A DNA stretch of 64,000 nucleotides, from positions 5,042,719 to 5,106,718 of the forward strand of contig NC_091391.1 of the NCBI RefSeq assembly GCF_038502225.1, given 5' to 3'. The notes beneath the pieces were generated by a model. It saw only the letters and a list, made by a program, of their open reading frames with translations, ran no database searches and had not been told where the DNA came from. The first letter of the stretch is position 1. Each line of letters opens with the position of its first letter. This document shows, one piece after another, positions 10,180 to 20,376 of this stretch. The translations under genes were made by a program, and so were the position numbers. This DNA comes from Cherax quadricarinatus. Lineage: Eukaryota; Arthropoda; Malacostraca; Decapoda; Parastacidae.

Positions 10180-11407
10180 AATGTGTGATTTGCATGTTAT
10201 AAAATATAAAGTACAGACAACTTTTGTTCCGAGTAGGGAAATTAGATCTAACAAAAATGATCCCAAATGGATGAACAATAGATTAAAACATCCCATTGGT
10301 CAAAAGAGAGGCATATATAGGCGTATCAAAAGAGGGGATGGGCAGTTAAGAAATCAATATATTCAATTAAAGAGAGAAATAAAGGAATAAGAAAAACAAA
10401 AAGGGATTATGAGGCTAAGGTCGCAAGGGATTCAAAGATTAACCCTAAAGGATTCTTTCAGGTATACAGAAGTAAGATTAGGGACAAGATTGGCCCACTT
10501 AAGAGTAACTCTGGTCAGATCACTGACAGTGATAAGGATATGTGTGAAATTCTAAATACCTACTTCCTCTCAGTTTTCACCCAGGAAAATACTAGCAATA
10601 TTCCTGAAATAATAGATTATGTAGAACAGGATGATAAACTATGTATGATTGCGGTAACTAGTGACATGGTCCTCAGACAAATAGAGAAACTAAAACCTAA
10701 CAAATCCCCAGGTCCTGATGAACTGTTTGCAAGGGTGTTAAAGGAATGTAAAGAGGAACTTAGCATACCTTTGGCTAATCTTTTTAACATATCACTACAA
10801 ACTGGCAGAGTGCCTGATAAGTGGAAAATGGCAAATGTAATACCTATTTACAAGGCAGGTGACAGGTCCTTGGCTTCGAACTATAGACCAATAAGCCTTA
10901 CCTCCATAGTGGGAAAATTTATAGAATCAATTGCCGAAGCAATTCATAGCCATCTTGACAGGCACAGATTGATTAATGAATCTCAACATGGTTTTACAAA
11001 GGGGCATTCCTGTCTTTCGAATTTACTAACTTTTTTCACTAAGGTGTTTGAGGAGGTAGATCATGGTAATGAATATGATATTATGTAGTATATGGATTTC
11101 AGTAAGGCTTTCGATAGAGTTCCACACCAGAGACTATTGAGGAAACTTAAGGCACACGGAATAGGAGAAATTTTTTCCTGGGTAGAGGCATGGCTGACAA
11201 ATAGATAGCAGAGAGTTTGCATAAATGGGGAGAAATCAGAATGGGGGCATATCACAAGCGGTGTTCCTCAGGGGTCAGTGTTGGGCCCATTGTTGTTCAC
11301 AATTTACATAAACGGCATAGATGAGGGAATAAATAGCGACATAAGCAAATTTGCTGATGACACCAAAATAGGCCGTCCAGTTCATTCTAACGAGGACACT
11401 AGAGCAC
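10180..11407 (+). pseudogene. CR1/Jockey-type LINE, 5-prime segment (interrupted by Gypsy element)
   Basis: Coding relics begin near 10180 (PKWMNNRLKHPI, KREIKE). After a break the frame from 10540 carries most of the reverse transcriptase: NKSPGPDELF near 10700, NYRPISLTSIVGKF near 10880, QHGFTKGHSCL near 10985, motif A MDFSKAFDRVPH near 11095, GVPQGSVLGPLLF near 11262 and FADDTKIGR near 11352. In-frame stops occur at 11086-11088 and near 11206, so it was defective before or soon after being split. It stops at 11407, inside the AGCAC duplicated by the Gypsy insertion, and resumes at 18910. No endonuclease domain is present. Confidence 0.9.
11403..11407. other. Target-site duplication AGCAC, left copy
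   Basis: AGCAC directly precedes the TG of the left LTR and recurs at 18910-18914 directly after the CA of the right LTR. A 5-bp duplication is standard for Ty3/Gypsy integrases. Confidence 0.95.
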
Positions 11408-12133
11408 TGTTACACTCCAAGTATTGTAACCACTATTTCCTTCTTTTTAGAGCATAACAACTTTGGTCAGAGAGGTTAGAGTAATAATAGTGATCCTCCG
11501 GAATGCCTAATTTTAATTAAGTATATTCATAATACAACAAAAGCCAGAAATAATATACGAATTATCGTATATAAGTTAAGAATGCAAGTTTGTTCTATAT
11601 TATCCAAAATATATATAAGGCTTTCATAACAGACGATTAGGAGGAGATCCTAGATATAACATATATATAAATGGAGATTACTTTAATGTATAAAGTCTTG
11701 TTTCCCAATTGGAAGCAGTCAGAATAAAACAGAATATGTCCAGGCCGGCTAATAAACCTTGGCCAGTTACCAGAGACGAGCAGGAGTGTTCTCGTTGGCT
11801 GCTACTTCTTCACTGCTCGTCCCTCAACCTTGAGCATACAGGTAAAGTGGGTCACGTGATGTGACTCACCAACACTCAGTAGAGTAGTTGAACATAAAGG
11901 GGGGGGGAAGGGGGGTATAACCATCCAACATCACGGCTAACCATACACCTGCACACCGGGCGGCAGGCAGGTTACTATACCTCCAATTAAACTTATCATG
12001 GCCATATTAACAATTATGATTTATGTAACAAGAATTAGCCTTAATAATACAAGGACGTTCATTTCCAATTTAGCTATTAAAGGAAATAACCGCAATGTAA
12101 TATTAAAGGAAGGTTAACCATAGGGGCATGACA
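11408..12133 (-). mobile_element. Ty3/Gypsy 3-prime LTR, 726 bp
   Basis: Bounded by TG/CA: plus strand TGTTACACTCC...GGGGCATGACA, hence TGTCATGCCCC...GGAGTGTAACA on the coding strand. The matching LTR at 17209-18909 is also 726 bp once its 975-bp insertion is removed. By eye I count five substitutions plus compensating length changes in two G runs, so the LTRs are about 99 percent identical and the insertion is young. A purine-rich tract (GTGGGCCGGGG on the minus strand, 12134-12144) abuts it as the likely polypurine primer. Confidence 0.95.
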
Positions 12134-12303
12134 CCCCGGCCCACAAGCAAATATCTTGGCGTTTAAGATGCTGATGGTGTAGAAGAAACCAACCAGCTGG
12201 TATAGGGATGGAGGTACATCATTCCAAGGTTAGTCATCCACTTGCTAGAACTGGACCAGAAACACTGCTAGACTGCAAAGAATTTCCGTAGTTAGGCAAT
12301 ATA

Positions 12304-15300
12304 TTAGGAGCGAGAGAGAGCATCGGCTAACACGTTGCTCGAACCCTTTATGTGAAAAATGGAGATCCGGTAAGGTTGGATCCTTAAAGCCCAGCGTAAT
12401 ATTCTAACATTTTTTGATTTCATAGAATTTATGAAAGTTAGAGGATTATGGTCTGAGTAAATATTTATCACATGAGGAGTATAACCGAGGTATACGTCAA
12501 AGTGTTCTAAGGACAATACTAAAGCCAGGGCTTCTTTTTCTATGGTTGAATAAGATCTTTGATATTCTTTCAATTTATAGGAAAAATAACATATTGGATG
12601 TAGAATACTATTACAATTTTGGAAGGATTGCAATAAGACAGCACCTATTGCTGCATCACTGGCATCAACATGGAGGGTGAAAGGAATTTGGAAATTGGGT
12701 GCACGCAATACTGGGGCGGAGGAAAGGAAACGTTTTAAACGTTTAAAAGCTTGTTCACAATTCTCGTCCCAATTAAATTTATATTTAGGACTGGTCAATC
12801 TAGTCAGGGGGGAGGCAACTTGAGCAAAGTTTGGGCAAAAACGCCTGTAATAAGTAGCCATTCCCAAAAATCGTTGGAGGGCTTTCCTGTCCTGAGGCGT
12901 AGGAAAATTTAAAATAGCTTGGACCTTTAATTGGTCGGGGGCTACTAGTCCCTTCCCTATTTTAAAACCGAGATATTTAATCTGGGCTTTACCAAAGTCA
13001 CATTTTTGTAAATTTACAGTGAAATTGTATTTCTGCAATGCTTTCAGTAGTTGCTCTAATCTTTCTAAATGAGACTGCCAATCATCACTAAAAACCACCA
13101 GGTCATCTAAGTATGCCTCTACACCTTCTAAGGGTTGGACTAAAATGTTCATAATTCTCTGGAAAGTGGAGGCGGCGTTACACAAGCCGAAAGGCATAAC
13201 CTTATACGTAAATAGTCCATTCTTAACTACGAAACCGGAAATCTCTTGGGCCCTAGGAGTTAACGGCACCTGGTAATACCCTCTCAGTAAGTCTAATCTG
13301 GTCACAAAGTTGGCACCGGCTACAGCATCTATTAAATCATCAATCCTGGGTAATGGAAACCCATCTGGTTTGGTGACTGAGTTTACTTTACGGTAATCCG
13401 TGCATAGGCATACGGTACCATCGGGTTTTGGGACCAATAAACAGGGAGAGGCCCAAGGTGTCCAACTGGGTTCTATCAAATTATATTCCAGTAATGTATT
13501 TATTTCCTGTTGAATTAATTCTTGCTTAGCAGGAGAGACCCGGTAAGGGGATTGCTTTATTGGACTATCTTCTAACAATTCAATATCGTGGAAACCCAAT
13601 GTACAAGGAGTAGGGATATCTTTGAAGATGGAGTTATATTTAGTGATTAACTCTTTTATTTGAGATTTTTGGGAGGTAGGAAGAACTTCCAGGAAATGGT
13701 CTAGTTGTTTTAAAACTTCAGAATTATGTAGTCTAAATTCTCTTACTTCCCTTACGGTGTCATTCCTTATTTCAGTGGATGTAGGTTGAATAGAGGTAAT
13801 AATAGTAGGGAGAAGGCTAGACTCGTACTTCTTTAAGTTATCTATGTGATACCTCTTAATTTTCTTACGACGTCCTGGTTCACGGACCAGATAATTCACC
13901 TCATTTTCTTTGTCTACTATTTCATATGGCCCCAAATATCTAGGTTTTAAAGAATGTCCTGGAATTAAGTTTTTAACTAACACTAATTCATTTGGAGAGA
14001 ATGAACGAGATTTAGCCTTTTGGTCGTAAGATTTCTTCATTTTGGCTTGAGCTTCTGTCAGATTCACGGCAGCTAAGCTTTTTAATTTGGAGAGATGTTC
14101 TTTCCAAAGTAGAGGACTGGGATGAAGAGGTCCTCTCTCCCCTATCCAAGAATCTCGTAATATGGCTAGGGGTCCTCGTACCTGATGTCCAAAAATCAGG
14201 TCAAATGGAGAGTATTTAGTACTTTCTTGTTCAGCTTCACGGAGGGCGAAGAGAAGAAAGGGTAAACCTTCGTCCCATTCACGAGAATATTGCTCACAGT
14301 AAGTACGTAAAGTAGATTTAAGGGTTTGGTGGAATCTTTCTAGCACTCCTTGTGACTGGGGATGATATGCTGTAGAGAGGATCTGTCTTACTCCTAATCG
14401 AGACATAGCCTCTTTAAAAACCTTAGACGTAAAATTAGAACCTTGGTCAGATTGAATTTCACGTGGTATGCCTACTTGAGCAAAGAAGCGTATTAAAGCT
14501 CTTACTATATTTCTGGAATTAATTTTGGACATTGGGATAGCATCAGGATACCGCGTTGCCATATCTATGATAGTGAAGATATACTGGTTACCCCTTTTTG
14601 TGCGGGGCAACGGTCCTACACAATCAATAACTAATCTTCCAAAAGGTTCTTCAGGACATTTTATTGGAAGTAAAGGGGCAGACGCGGGATTGTGCGCCGT
14701 TTTGCCTATTATTTGACAAACGTGGCATTTCCGTAGTTTGTCAGCAATATAAGTCCTCATCTGAGGCCAAAAAAAATATTTCCTTATCTTTTTCTCTGTC
14801 TTACGAGACCCTAAATGACCTCCCAGTGGATTATCATGTGCTAGTTCAAATACCATATTACGTAAGGACGATGGCACCACTAACAAGTTTCCTTTTGAAC
14901 TCGAATCATTATCATTATTTCTCTTCCAAAGAAAACCGTCTTCATCTAAAAGGTAACCTTCCTCTTTATCCTTATTGGTTAAACTTTTATCGTCCTTTAG
15001 AGCTATAAGAAATTCTTCTTTGTTACATTTTCTAGCTAGGTCCGCAGGGACTGGTAAAACATTGTCACCTGTGGGTCTCGACTGAATTGCTTCGCTAAAC
15101 AGGAAGTTCAAACCTAATTCATCGGACACTTCTAAAGGCTGTTGAATATCCACATTTTTAGAGTTCTTAGCCATGGCTCTGGTGACCACATTAAGGGGAA
15201 ATAAATCTAGCCCTGCCTCAGAGGCTTCTAATGCATAATTTACATCACAAGGATTATCTAAAACCAGAGGCTCTCTGGGTATCTCCAATTGATCAATTTC

Positions 15301-15594
15301 GTTCCCGATTAATAGATCCACGCCGGCAATGGGAAAAGGTTTATCTGAAAGTCCCACATTGATCCAGCCTACATATCCAGGCAGTTCTACATAAATCCTT
15401 ATAATAGGGACCTTTATTATTGTGCCTCCGTAAGCCTCTAATAATACGTCTAGCCGGGGTTCATTACTAGTAGGTAACTTTACCAGGTTTGATCTTAATA
15501 AAGAGAGATAGCTGCCAGTATCTCGAAAGGTCGTGATGTTTACTAACCTCTCTTTACAGAGTCCGAACTTCCCCTGAGAAAAGTAGGGTTCCAT
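12304..15594 (-). CDS. pol: Ty3/Gypsy pol with protease-integrase-RT-RNase H order (Gmr1-like)
   Basis: One open frame of 1096 codons from the ATG at 15594. Protease: RDTGSYLSLL, DTG at residues 25-27. Integrase follows: a zinc-binding HH-CC module (HDNPLGGH near 250, CHVC near 290), then DDE residues near D323, D382 and E418 with exactly 35 residues between the last two (SDQGSNF...VLERF), and a GPY module (RYLGPYEI near 553), a Ty3/Gypsy hallmark. Reverse transcriptase comes after it: WASPCLLVPKPDG near 700 and YLDDLVVFS near 828. RNase H ends the protein: HVDASDAAIGAVLL near 975 and ADALSRS at the C-terminus. In ordinary Gypsy elements integrase is last; this Ty1/copia-like order defines the Gmr1 group. 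The frame runs upstream unbroken for 14 codons to the UGA that ends gag. All catalytic residues are present. Confidence 0.95.
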   Translation of the reverse strand: MEPYFSQGKFGLCKERLVNITTFRDTGSYLSLLRSNLVKLPTSNEPRLDVLLEAYGGTIIKVPIIRIYVELPGYVGWINVGLSDKPFPIAGVDLLIGNEIDQLEIPREPLVLDNPCDVNYALEASEAGLDLFPLNVVTRAMAKNSKNVDIQQPLEVSDELGLNFLFSEAIQSRPTGDNVLPVPADLARKCNKEEFLIALKDDKSLTNKDKEEGYLLDEDGFLWKRNNDNDSSSKGNLLVVPSSLRNMVFELAHDNPLGGHLGSRKTEKKIRKYFFWPQMRTYIADKLRKCHVCQIIGKTAHNPASAPLLPIKCPEEPFGRLVIDCVGPLPRTKRGNQYIFTIIDMATRYPDAIPMSKINSRNIVRALIRFFAQVGIPREIQSDQGSNFTSKVFKEAMSRLGVRQILSTAYHPQSQGVLERFHQTLKSTLRTYCEQYSREWDEGLPFLLFALREAEQESTKYSPFDLIFGHQVRGPLAILRDSWIGERGPLHPSPLLWKEHLSKLKSLAAVNLTEAQAKMKKSYDQKAKSRSFSPNELVLVKNLIPGHSLKPRYLGPYEIVDKENEVNYLVREPGRRKKIKRYHIDNLKKYESSLLPTIITSIQPTSTEIRNDTVREVREFRLHNSEVLKQLDHFLEVLPTSQKSQIKELITKYNSIFKDIPTPCTLGFHDIELLEDSPIKQSPYRVSPAKQELIQQEINTLLEYNLIEPSWTPWASPCLLVPKPDGTVCLCTDYRKVNSVTKPDGFPLPRIDDLIDAVAGANFVTRLDLLRGYYQVPLTPRAQEISGFVVKNGLFTYKVMPFGLCNAASTFQRIMNILVQPLEGVEAYLDDLVVFSDDWQSHLERLEQLLKALQKYNFTVNLQKCDFGKAQIKYLGFKIGKGLVAPDQLKVQAILNFPTPQDRKALQRFLGMATYYRRFCPNFAQVASPLTRLTSPKYKFNWDENCEQAFKRLKRFLSSAPVLRAPNFQIPFTLHVDASDAAIGAVLLQSFQNCNSILHPICYFSYKLKEYQRSYSTIEKEALALVLSLEHFDVYLGYTPHVINIYSDHNPLTFINSMKSKNVRILRWALRIQPYRISIFHIKGSSNVLADALSRS

Positions 15595-15633
15595 AGCTAC
15601 TCGGACCTTTTCTTCTGAAGCACTGTCGTGGTA

Positions 15634-15639
15634 AAGTCA
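15634..15639 (-). promoter_or_regulatory. In-frame UGA-CUU between gag and pol: candidate readthrough site
   Basis: Gag and pol start codons are 1569 bp apart (523 codons), so both are in one frame separated only by this TGA. A UGA followed by C is the leakiest eukaryotic stop context. Suppression would make a Gag-Pol fusion without a frameshift. A single nonsense mutation in an originally fused ORF is the alternative. Confidence 0.7.
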
Positions 15640-17163
15640 TCTATTAGACAGTCTGCTAGACGAGGCCTGGAAAGGTAAAGATTCATCATCCAGAGTTTCA
15701 TACTTCCGAGAGGAATTTATTACCTGAGTAGGATATCTCCCTCTTGGTTGGGTTTTATCTTCCTGCTGTTTATGCCAACACTGGGACTGTCTATGACCTA
15801 ACTTTTTACAAAAAAGGCACAATGGTAATTGATCTTTAGGGTAATGCCTGGAGAAAGAGCCGTTCGTCACCTGTTTTTTTTCTGAAAACACCTTGAAAGG
15901 TTCGCCAGCTGGAGCTTTCCTAGTAGTCAATCTTGAACTAAAACCTTGGGAGGTAGATTTCTTTTCCGGGGCCTTAGACATTTCTGTGGTTATAGCATGG
16001 GAAATTTCAAAGTGATCTGCGTGGGCAGCAGTATCTAACAAGTTAGTAGTAGGAAATGTCAAAAGATAAGTATGAACCCTCTCTGGAAAATATTTAAAAA
16101 GGTCTTCATGCAACATCAGCTGGGAAAGTGACTCGACTGAGGCGGCTCCCACGGCCCTACGCCAACGCTCGAAAGCAGAGAGCTTTTCCCTGGCAAAGTC
16201 CACCCAAGACTGCTGAGGATATTTCTTCAGAGTTCTAAACATCTTCAAGTAACTGACAGGTAATAAATCATAAGCTTTCAGAAGACAATCTTTTACCCGA
16301 GTATAATCAGAATATTGTTCAAAAGGTAAGTTTGCAGTTATGGTTTGGGCTTTTCCTATTAAAGATGAATGTATTAAAGCAGCCCAATATTTAGGAGGCC
16401 ATTGCATCACCTTTGCCTGACTTTCGAATGCCTCGAAAAATGAATCTAAATTATCCTCAGTAAATTTAGGCATCAAAGAGGCTGCTTTACTAAGGTCGAA
16501 TGAAGGGATTGTATACATATTACTCGATTCTCTTTTCTTCCTCAGTACTTCCCGTTCATAAAGCAAAGATTCACGTTCAAAATTCTCCCTTTTTAACTTT
16601 CTCTGGGCTTCTACAAAGGAGGTTTGAAGCGATAAAATACGTTCTAGACGTTCGAAATTCTCCTTAGATTGAATAGTAGTCAAAAGGGCTAAAGAGATTT
16701 GAGGTGGAACGTGTTCATTATCCAATAGGACTTCCTCTTGTTCTGTTTCAAAAACATCTGTAAAGGGTTTACCTGGAACAGTTTCTTTAGCCTGATGGAG
16801 TTCTGTTCCCCATATAGTCCTTGGAGATGGAATTGGAGTCGTAGCAGCGTAGTGTTTCCGAGTATCGGGAAGGTCATGTCCGTCGTCTCCAGTAGGGGTT
16901 GTTAGCGTCGTAGTTTCGGCCTCGGGTGTCTGTAGTAAAGAATTCAAAAAGGAAGGAATATCTGCTTCTCCATTCTCAGTCTCTGGATCCTGCTCATCTG
17001 GAAAAAGGACATTCTGTATCATACATCTGACTGTCTGGGCAGTGAAATGCCTGTCGTATTTTATGCCCAAGCTTCGTGCTAATTGCCAACAAGATTGAAG
17101 CTTCAAATTCTGTAATCTCTCCTTTGTTATATCTTCAAACCTCTCTGCCATTTCTATATTCAT
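15637..17163 (-). CDS. gag: Ty3/Gypsy gag (capsid and CCHC nucleocapsid)
   Basis: A 508-residue ORF on the same strand and in the same frame as pol. The N-terminal third is acidic (EQDPETENGEADIPSFL), followed by a charged, probably helical segment near 170-210 (KREN/ERE-rich). A capsid-like region lies near 215-400 (MPKFTEDNLDSFFEAFE, WPPKYWAALIHSSLIGKAQ). A single zinc knuckle CLFCKKLGHRQSQC at about 449-462 fits C-X2-C-X4-H-X4-C. Gag would assemble virus-like particles and bind the element RNA. It ends with TGA at 15639-15637, followed by CTT. The ATG is 45 bp from the LTR edge, leaving room only for a primer-binding site. There are no internal stops. Confidence 0.9.
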   Translation of the reverse strand: MNIEMAERFEDITKERLQNLKLQSCWQLARSLGIKYDRHFTAQTVRCMIQNVLFPDEQDPETENGEADIPSFLNSLLQTPEAETTTLTTPTGDDGHDLPDTRKHYAATTPIPSPRTIWGTELHQAKETVPGKPFTDVFETEQEEVLLDNEHVPPQISLALLTTIQSKENFERLERILSLQTSFVEAQRKLKRENFERESLLYEREVLRKKRESSNMYTIPSFDLSKAASLMPKFTEDNLDSFFEAFESQAKVMQWPPKYWAALIHSSLIGKAQTITANLPFEQYSDYTRVKDCLLKAYDLLPVSYLKMFRTLKKYPQQSWVDFAREKLSAFERWRRAVGAASVESLSQLMLHEDLFKYFPERVHTYLLTFPTTNLLDTAAHADHFEISHAITTEMSKAPEKKSTSQGFSSRLTTRKAPAGEPFKVFSEKKQVTNGSFSRHYPKDQLPLCLFCKKLGHRQSQCWHKQQEDKTQPRGRYPTQVINSSRKYETLDDESLPFQASSSRLSNR

Positions 17164-17186
17164 TTTAAAGGAAATTCAGTGTTATG

Positions 17187-17208
17187 CTCCCGGACACAGG
17201 CCCCCACT
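17187..17208 (-). promoter_or_regulatory. Putative primer-binding site next to the 5-prime LTR
   Basis: On the minus strand, two bases after the LTR end (CA at 17209), the sequence reads TGGGGGCCTGTGTCCGGGAG. It starts with the TGG complementary to a tRNA CCA end, as expected for a retroelement primer-binding site. I did not identify the tRNA. Confidence 0.6.
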
Positions 17209-17412
17209 TGTTACACTCCAAGTATTGTAACCACTATTTCCTTCTTTTTAGAGCATAACAACTTTGGTCAGAGAGGTTAGAGTAATAATAGTGATCCTCC
17301 AGAATGCCTAATTTTAATTAAGTATATTCATAATACAACAAAAGCCAGAAATAATATTCGAATTATCGTATATAAGTTAAGAATGCAAGTTTGTTCTATA
17401 TTATCCAAAATA

Positions 17413-18385
17413 CAGTGGACCCCCGCATAGCGAACTTAATCCGTGCAAGAGGGCTGGTCGTTATGCGAAATGTTCGCTATGCGAATTAATTTTCCCCATA
17501 AGAAATAATGGAAATAAAATTAATCCGTGCAAGACACCCAAAAGTATGAAAAAAAAATTTTTTTACCACAAAAAAATGTTAATTTTAGTACACACAAACT
17601 GAAAAAGGCATGCACAATTACATGACACTTACTTTTATTGAAGATCTGGTGATGATTGATGGGATGGGAGGAGGGGAGAGAGAGTGTTTGTGTTTAGAAG
17701 GGGAATCCCCTTCCATTAACACTTGAGGAGGCAAGTCCTTTTCCGGGGTTACTTCCCTTCTTCTTTTAATGCCACTAGGACCAGCTTCAGAGTCACTGGA
17801 CTTCTTTCTGTCCATAGAGCTCTGTACCTCCCGTTCCTTTACGATTTGTCTAAAATGGGCCATAACATTGTCATTGAAATAGTCACCAGCACGCCTTGCA
17901 ACAGCTGTGTCAGGGTGATTTTCATCCATAAAGGTTTGCAGTTCAACCCACTGTGCACACATTTCCTTAATTTTTGAAGTAGGCACAATGGATTCCACAA
18001 CTGGCATAGGCTTCTCAGGGTTAGCCCCAAACCCTTCAAAATCTTTCTTAATTTCCATACTAATTCTCACCCTTTTTACCACAGGGTTGGCACTAGAAGC
18101 TTTCTTGGGGCCCATGGTCACTTATTTTCAACAAACAGAACCGAAAACACTGTAATAATACGAAATATTCCGAGTGTATGCTTGAATGTTACCGCGGAGG
18201 CTAGCTGGTAAACAATGGGACAGGCGGCACATGTGAGGCTGGCTGAGGCCGCACATTGGACGCGTCTCGGACGAAGTTCGCTGAGCGGGTTTTTGTCTAC
18301 TATGCGGGGCAAAATTTTAGCGATCAAAACGTTCGCTATGCGGAATGTTCGCTATGCAAGGCGTTCGCTATGCGGGGGTCCACTG
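17413..18385 (-). mobile_element. Tigger/pogo-like DNA transposon, internally deleted (973 bp)
   Basis: Ends are CAGTGGACCCCCGCATAGCG and its inverse GCGGGGGTCCACTG, with TA on each side. The intact LTR at 11408 shows a single TA at this position, so TA is the duplicated target, as expected for the Tc1/mariner/pogo group. The interior keeps the start and end of a transposase but no DDE domain. Confidence 0.95.
17618..18121 (-). pseudogene. Remnant Tigger transposase ORF (167 codons)
   Basis: The frame opens MTMGPKKASSANP, the same N-terminus as the element at 52107-53306, with the start of a CENP-B-type helix-turn-helix (KRVRISMEIKKDFEGF). It then jumps to a C-terminal-like tail (MDENHPDTAVARRAGDYFND, KEREVQSSMDRKKSSDSEAG). 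The DNA-binding domain is cut short and the whole catalytic domain is absent, so it cannot encode a working transposase. Confidence 0.75.
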
Positions 18386-18909
18386 TATATATAAGGCTTT
18401 CATAACAGACGATTAGGAGGAGATCCTAGATATAACATATATATAAATGGAGATTACTTTAATGTATAAAGTCTTGTTTCCCAATTGGAAGCAGTCAGAA
18501 TAAAACAGAATATGTCCAGGCCGGCTAATAAACCTTGGCCAGTTACCAGAGACGAGCAGGAGTGTTCTCGTTGGCTGCTACTTCTTCACTGCTCGTCCCT
18601 CAACCTTGAGCATACAGGTAAAGTGGGTCACGTGACGTGACTCACCAACACTCAGTAGAGTAGTTGAACATAAAGGGGGGGGAAGGGGGGGTATAACCAT
18701 CGAACATCACGGCTAACCATACACCAGCACACCGGGCGGCAGGCAGGTTACTATACCTCCAATTAAACTTATCATGGCCATATTAACAATTATGATTTAT
18801 GTAACAAGAATTAGCCTTAATAATACAAGGACGTTCATTTCCAATTTAGCTATTAAAGGAAATAACCGCAATGTAATATTAAAGGAAGGTTAACCATAGG
18901 GGCATGACA

Positions 18910-19863
18910 AGCACTCCAGGATGATTTGAATAGACTGATGCAATGGTCGGAGAAGTGGCAGATGCAGTTTAATATTGACAAATGAAAAGTTCTAAATGTT
19001 GGACAGGTAAATAACCATGCCACATATAAACTAAATGATGTAGATCTTAATACTACTGATTGCGAAAAGGATTTAGGAGTTCTGGTTAGCAGTAATTTAA
19101 AACCAAGACAACAGTGCATTAGTGTTCGCGATAAAGCTAACAGAATTCTTGGCTTCATATCTAGAAGTATAAATAATAGAAGTCCTCAGGTTGTTCTTCA
19201 ACTCTATATATCCTTGGTTAGGCCTCATTTAGACTATCCTGCTCAGTTCTGGTCACCATATTACAGAATGGATATAAATGCTCTGGAAAACGTACAGAGG
19301 AGGATAACAAAGATGATCCCATGTATCAGGAATCTTCCCTATGAGGACAGACTGAGGGCCCTGAATCTGCACTCTCTCGAAAGGCGTAGAATTAGGGGGG
19401 ATATGATTGAGGTGTATAAATGGAAAACAGGAGTAAATAAAGGGGTTGTAAATAGCATGCTGAAAATTTCCAGCCAAGACAGGACTTGCAGCAATGGTTT
19501 CAAGTTGGAAAAATTCAGATTCAGAAAGGATATAGGAAAGCATTGGTTTGGTAATAGAGTTGTGGACGAGTGGAACAAACTCCCGAGTACAGTTATTCAG
19601 GCTAAAACGTTGTGTAGTTTTAAAAATAGGTTAGATAAATACATGAGTGGGTGTGGGTGGGTGTGAGTTGGACCTGACTAGCTTGTGATGCTGGGTCTGG
19701 TGCAGTGCTCCGTCCTTGAGTGGACGTGACCAGACTGGGTGGGTCATTGGGCTAATCTGGGGGTGGGTCATTGGTTTAATCTGGAGGGAGACATGGACCT
19801 GCTCCACATGGGTCAGTAGACCTGTTGCAGTGTTCCTTCTTTCTTATGTTCTTATGTTCTTAT
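18910..19863 (+). pseudogene. CR1/Jockey-type LINE, 3-prime segment (continues from 11407)
   Basis: Reading resumes exactly where the LINE was split: the codons of RAL at 11402 continue into QDDLNRLMQWSEKWQMQFN with the AGCAC counted once. Further blocks are KDLGVLVSSNLKPR near 19070, the intact stretch from 19214 (RPHLDYPAQFWSPYYR, NVQRRITKMIP, RLRALNLHSLERRR) and WNKLPSTVIQAKTLCSFKN near 19570. There is a stop near 18983. The element ends at about 19863 in a TTCTTATG microsatellite tail, typical of CR1-like 3-prime ends. Confidence 0.9.
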
Positions 19864-19901
19864 ATAGAAAGACCCTAACATGCCTGAGCATTTTGGGCAG
19901 G

Positions 19902-20128
19902 TTAACCCTTAAACTGTCCAAACAGGTCTATGTTCACATGCGTAGTGCTCCAAAAGTAGATATACGTTTTTTTACATATTTTCAAATATAACAAAAAAAA
20001 AAACGTAGATCAAAGATTTTTTTACACGTTTTCAAATGTAAAAAAAGCAAAAAGAAGATCTACATTTTTTTACGTACTTTGAAATGTTGAAAAAACGTTG
20101 ATCTACGTTTGGACAGTTTAAGGGTTAA
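19902..20128. mobile_element. TTAA-type palindromic MITE (family P)
   Basis: Flanked on both sides by TTAA, with TIR CCCTTAAACTGTCCAAAC matching GTTTGGACAGTTTAAGGG at the other end. The interior is AT-rich and folds on itself. No ORF. This is the clearest copy of the family. Confidence 0.9.
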
Positions 20129-20376
20129 TACTAATGCTTACACACTGCTTAATATTAGACATAGCACATTAAAATAATGTAAACACATTCACTGTTTTAA
20201 TGGTTGTGAGGATTACACAAGATCTCGGGCAGTTTTTTTTTCTGTGTGCTGGTGCTTCCATCATTGGAAACCTTAAAAACTGCACAACATAATAAAGTTT
20301 TTTAAATCAACTACCATGGGCTTAGCTCTACTCTTCTCGTCCACTGAAAATGTTCAGTACAAGGGAGTGGTTAGCA
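20129..20376. other. No gene or recognised repeat
   Basis: AT-rich unique-looking sequence between a MITE and a SINE. 20685-20880 is similar. Confidence 0.35.

Larger units (their letters stand above)
17209..18909 (-). mobile_element. Ty3/Gypsy 5-prime LTR, split by a Tigger-like transposon
   Basis: The LTR sequence is 17209-17412 plus 18386-18909, interrupted at a TA. It is 726 bp after removing the insertion and matches the 11408-12133 LTR almost base for base. It ends GGGGCATGACA and is followed by the AGCAC target duplication (18910-18914). Since the ORFs are on the minus strand this is the promoter LTR, so the insertion may have silenced the element. Confidence 0.95.

Noticed and set aside
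14525..15008. Plus-strand ORFs opposite pol
   Set aside because: Antisense of the integrase-encoding region; no family resemblance.
12304..15594. Copia-type (Ty1) element, because integrase precedes RT
   Set aside because: The integrase has a GPY module, and RT and RNase H motifs plus the LTR target duplication fit Ty3/Gypsy.
17209..18909. A longer, different LTR or a third LTR-like gene
   Set aside because: Removing the TA-flanked insertion gives exactly the 726-bp partner LTR.
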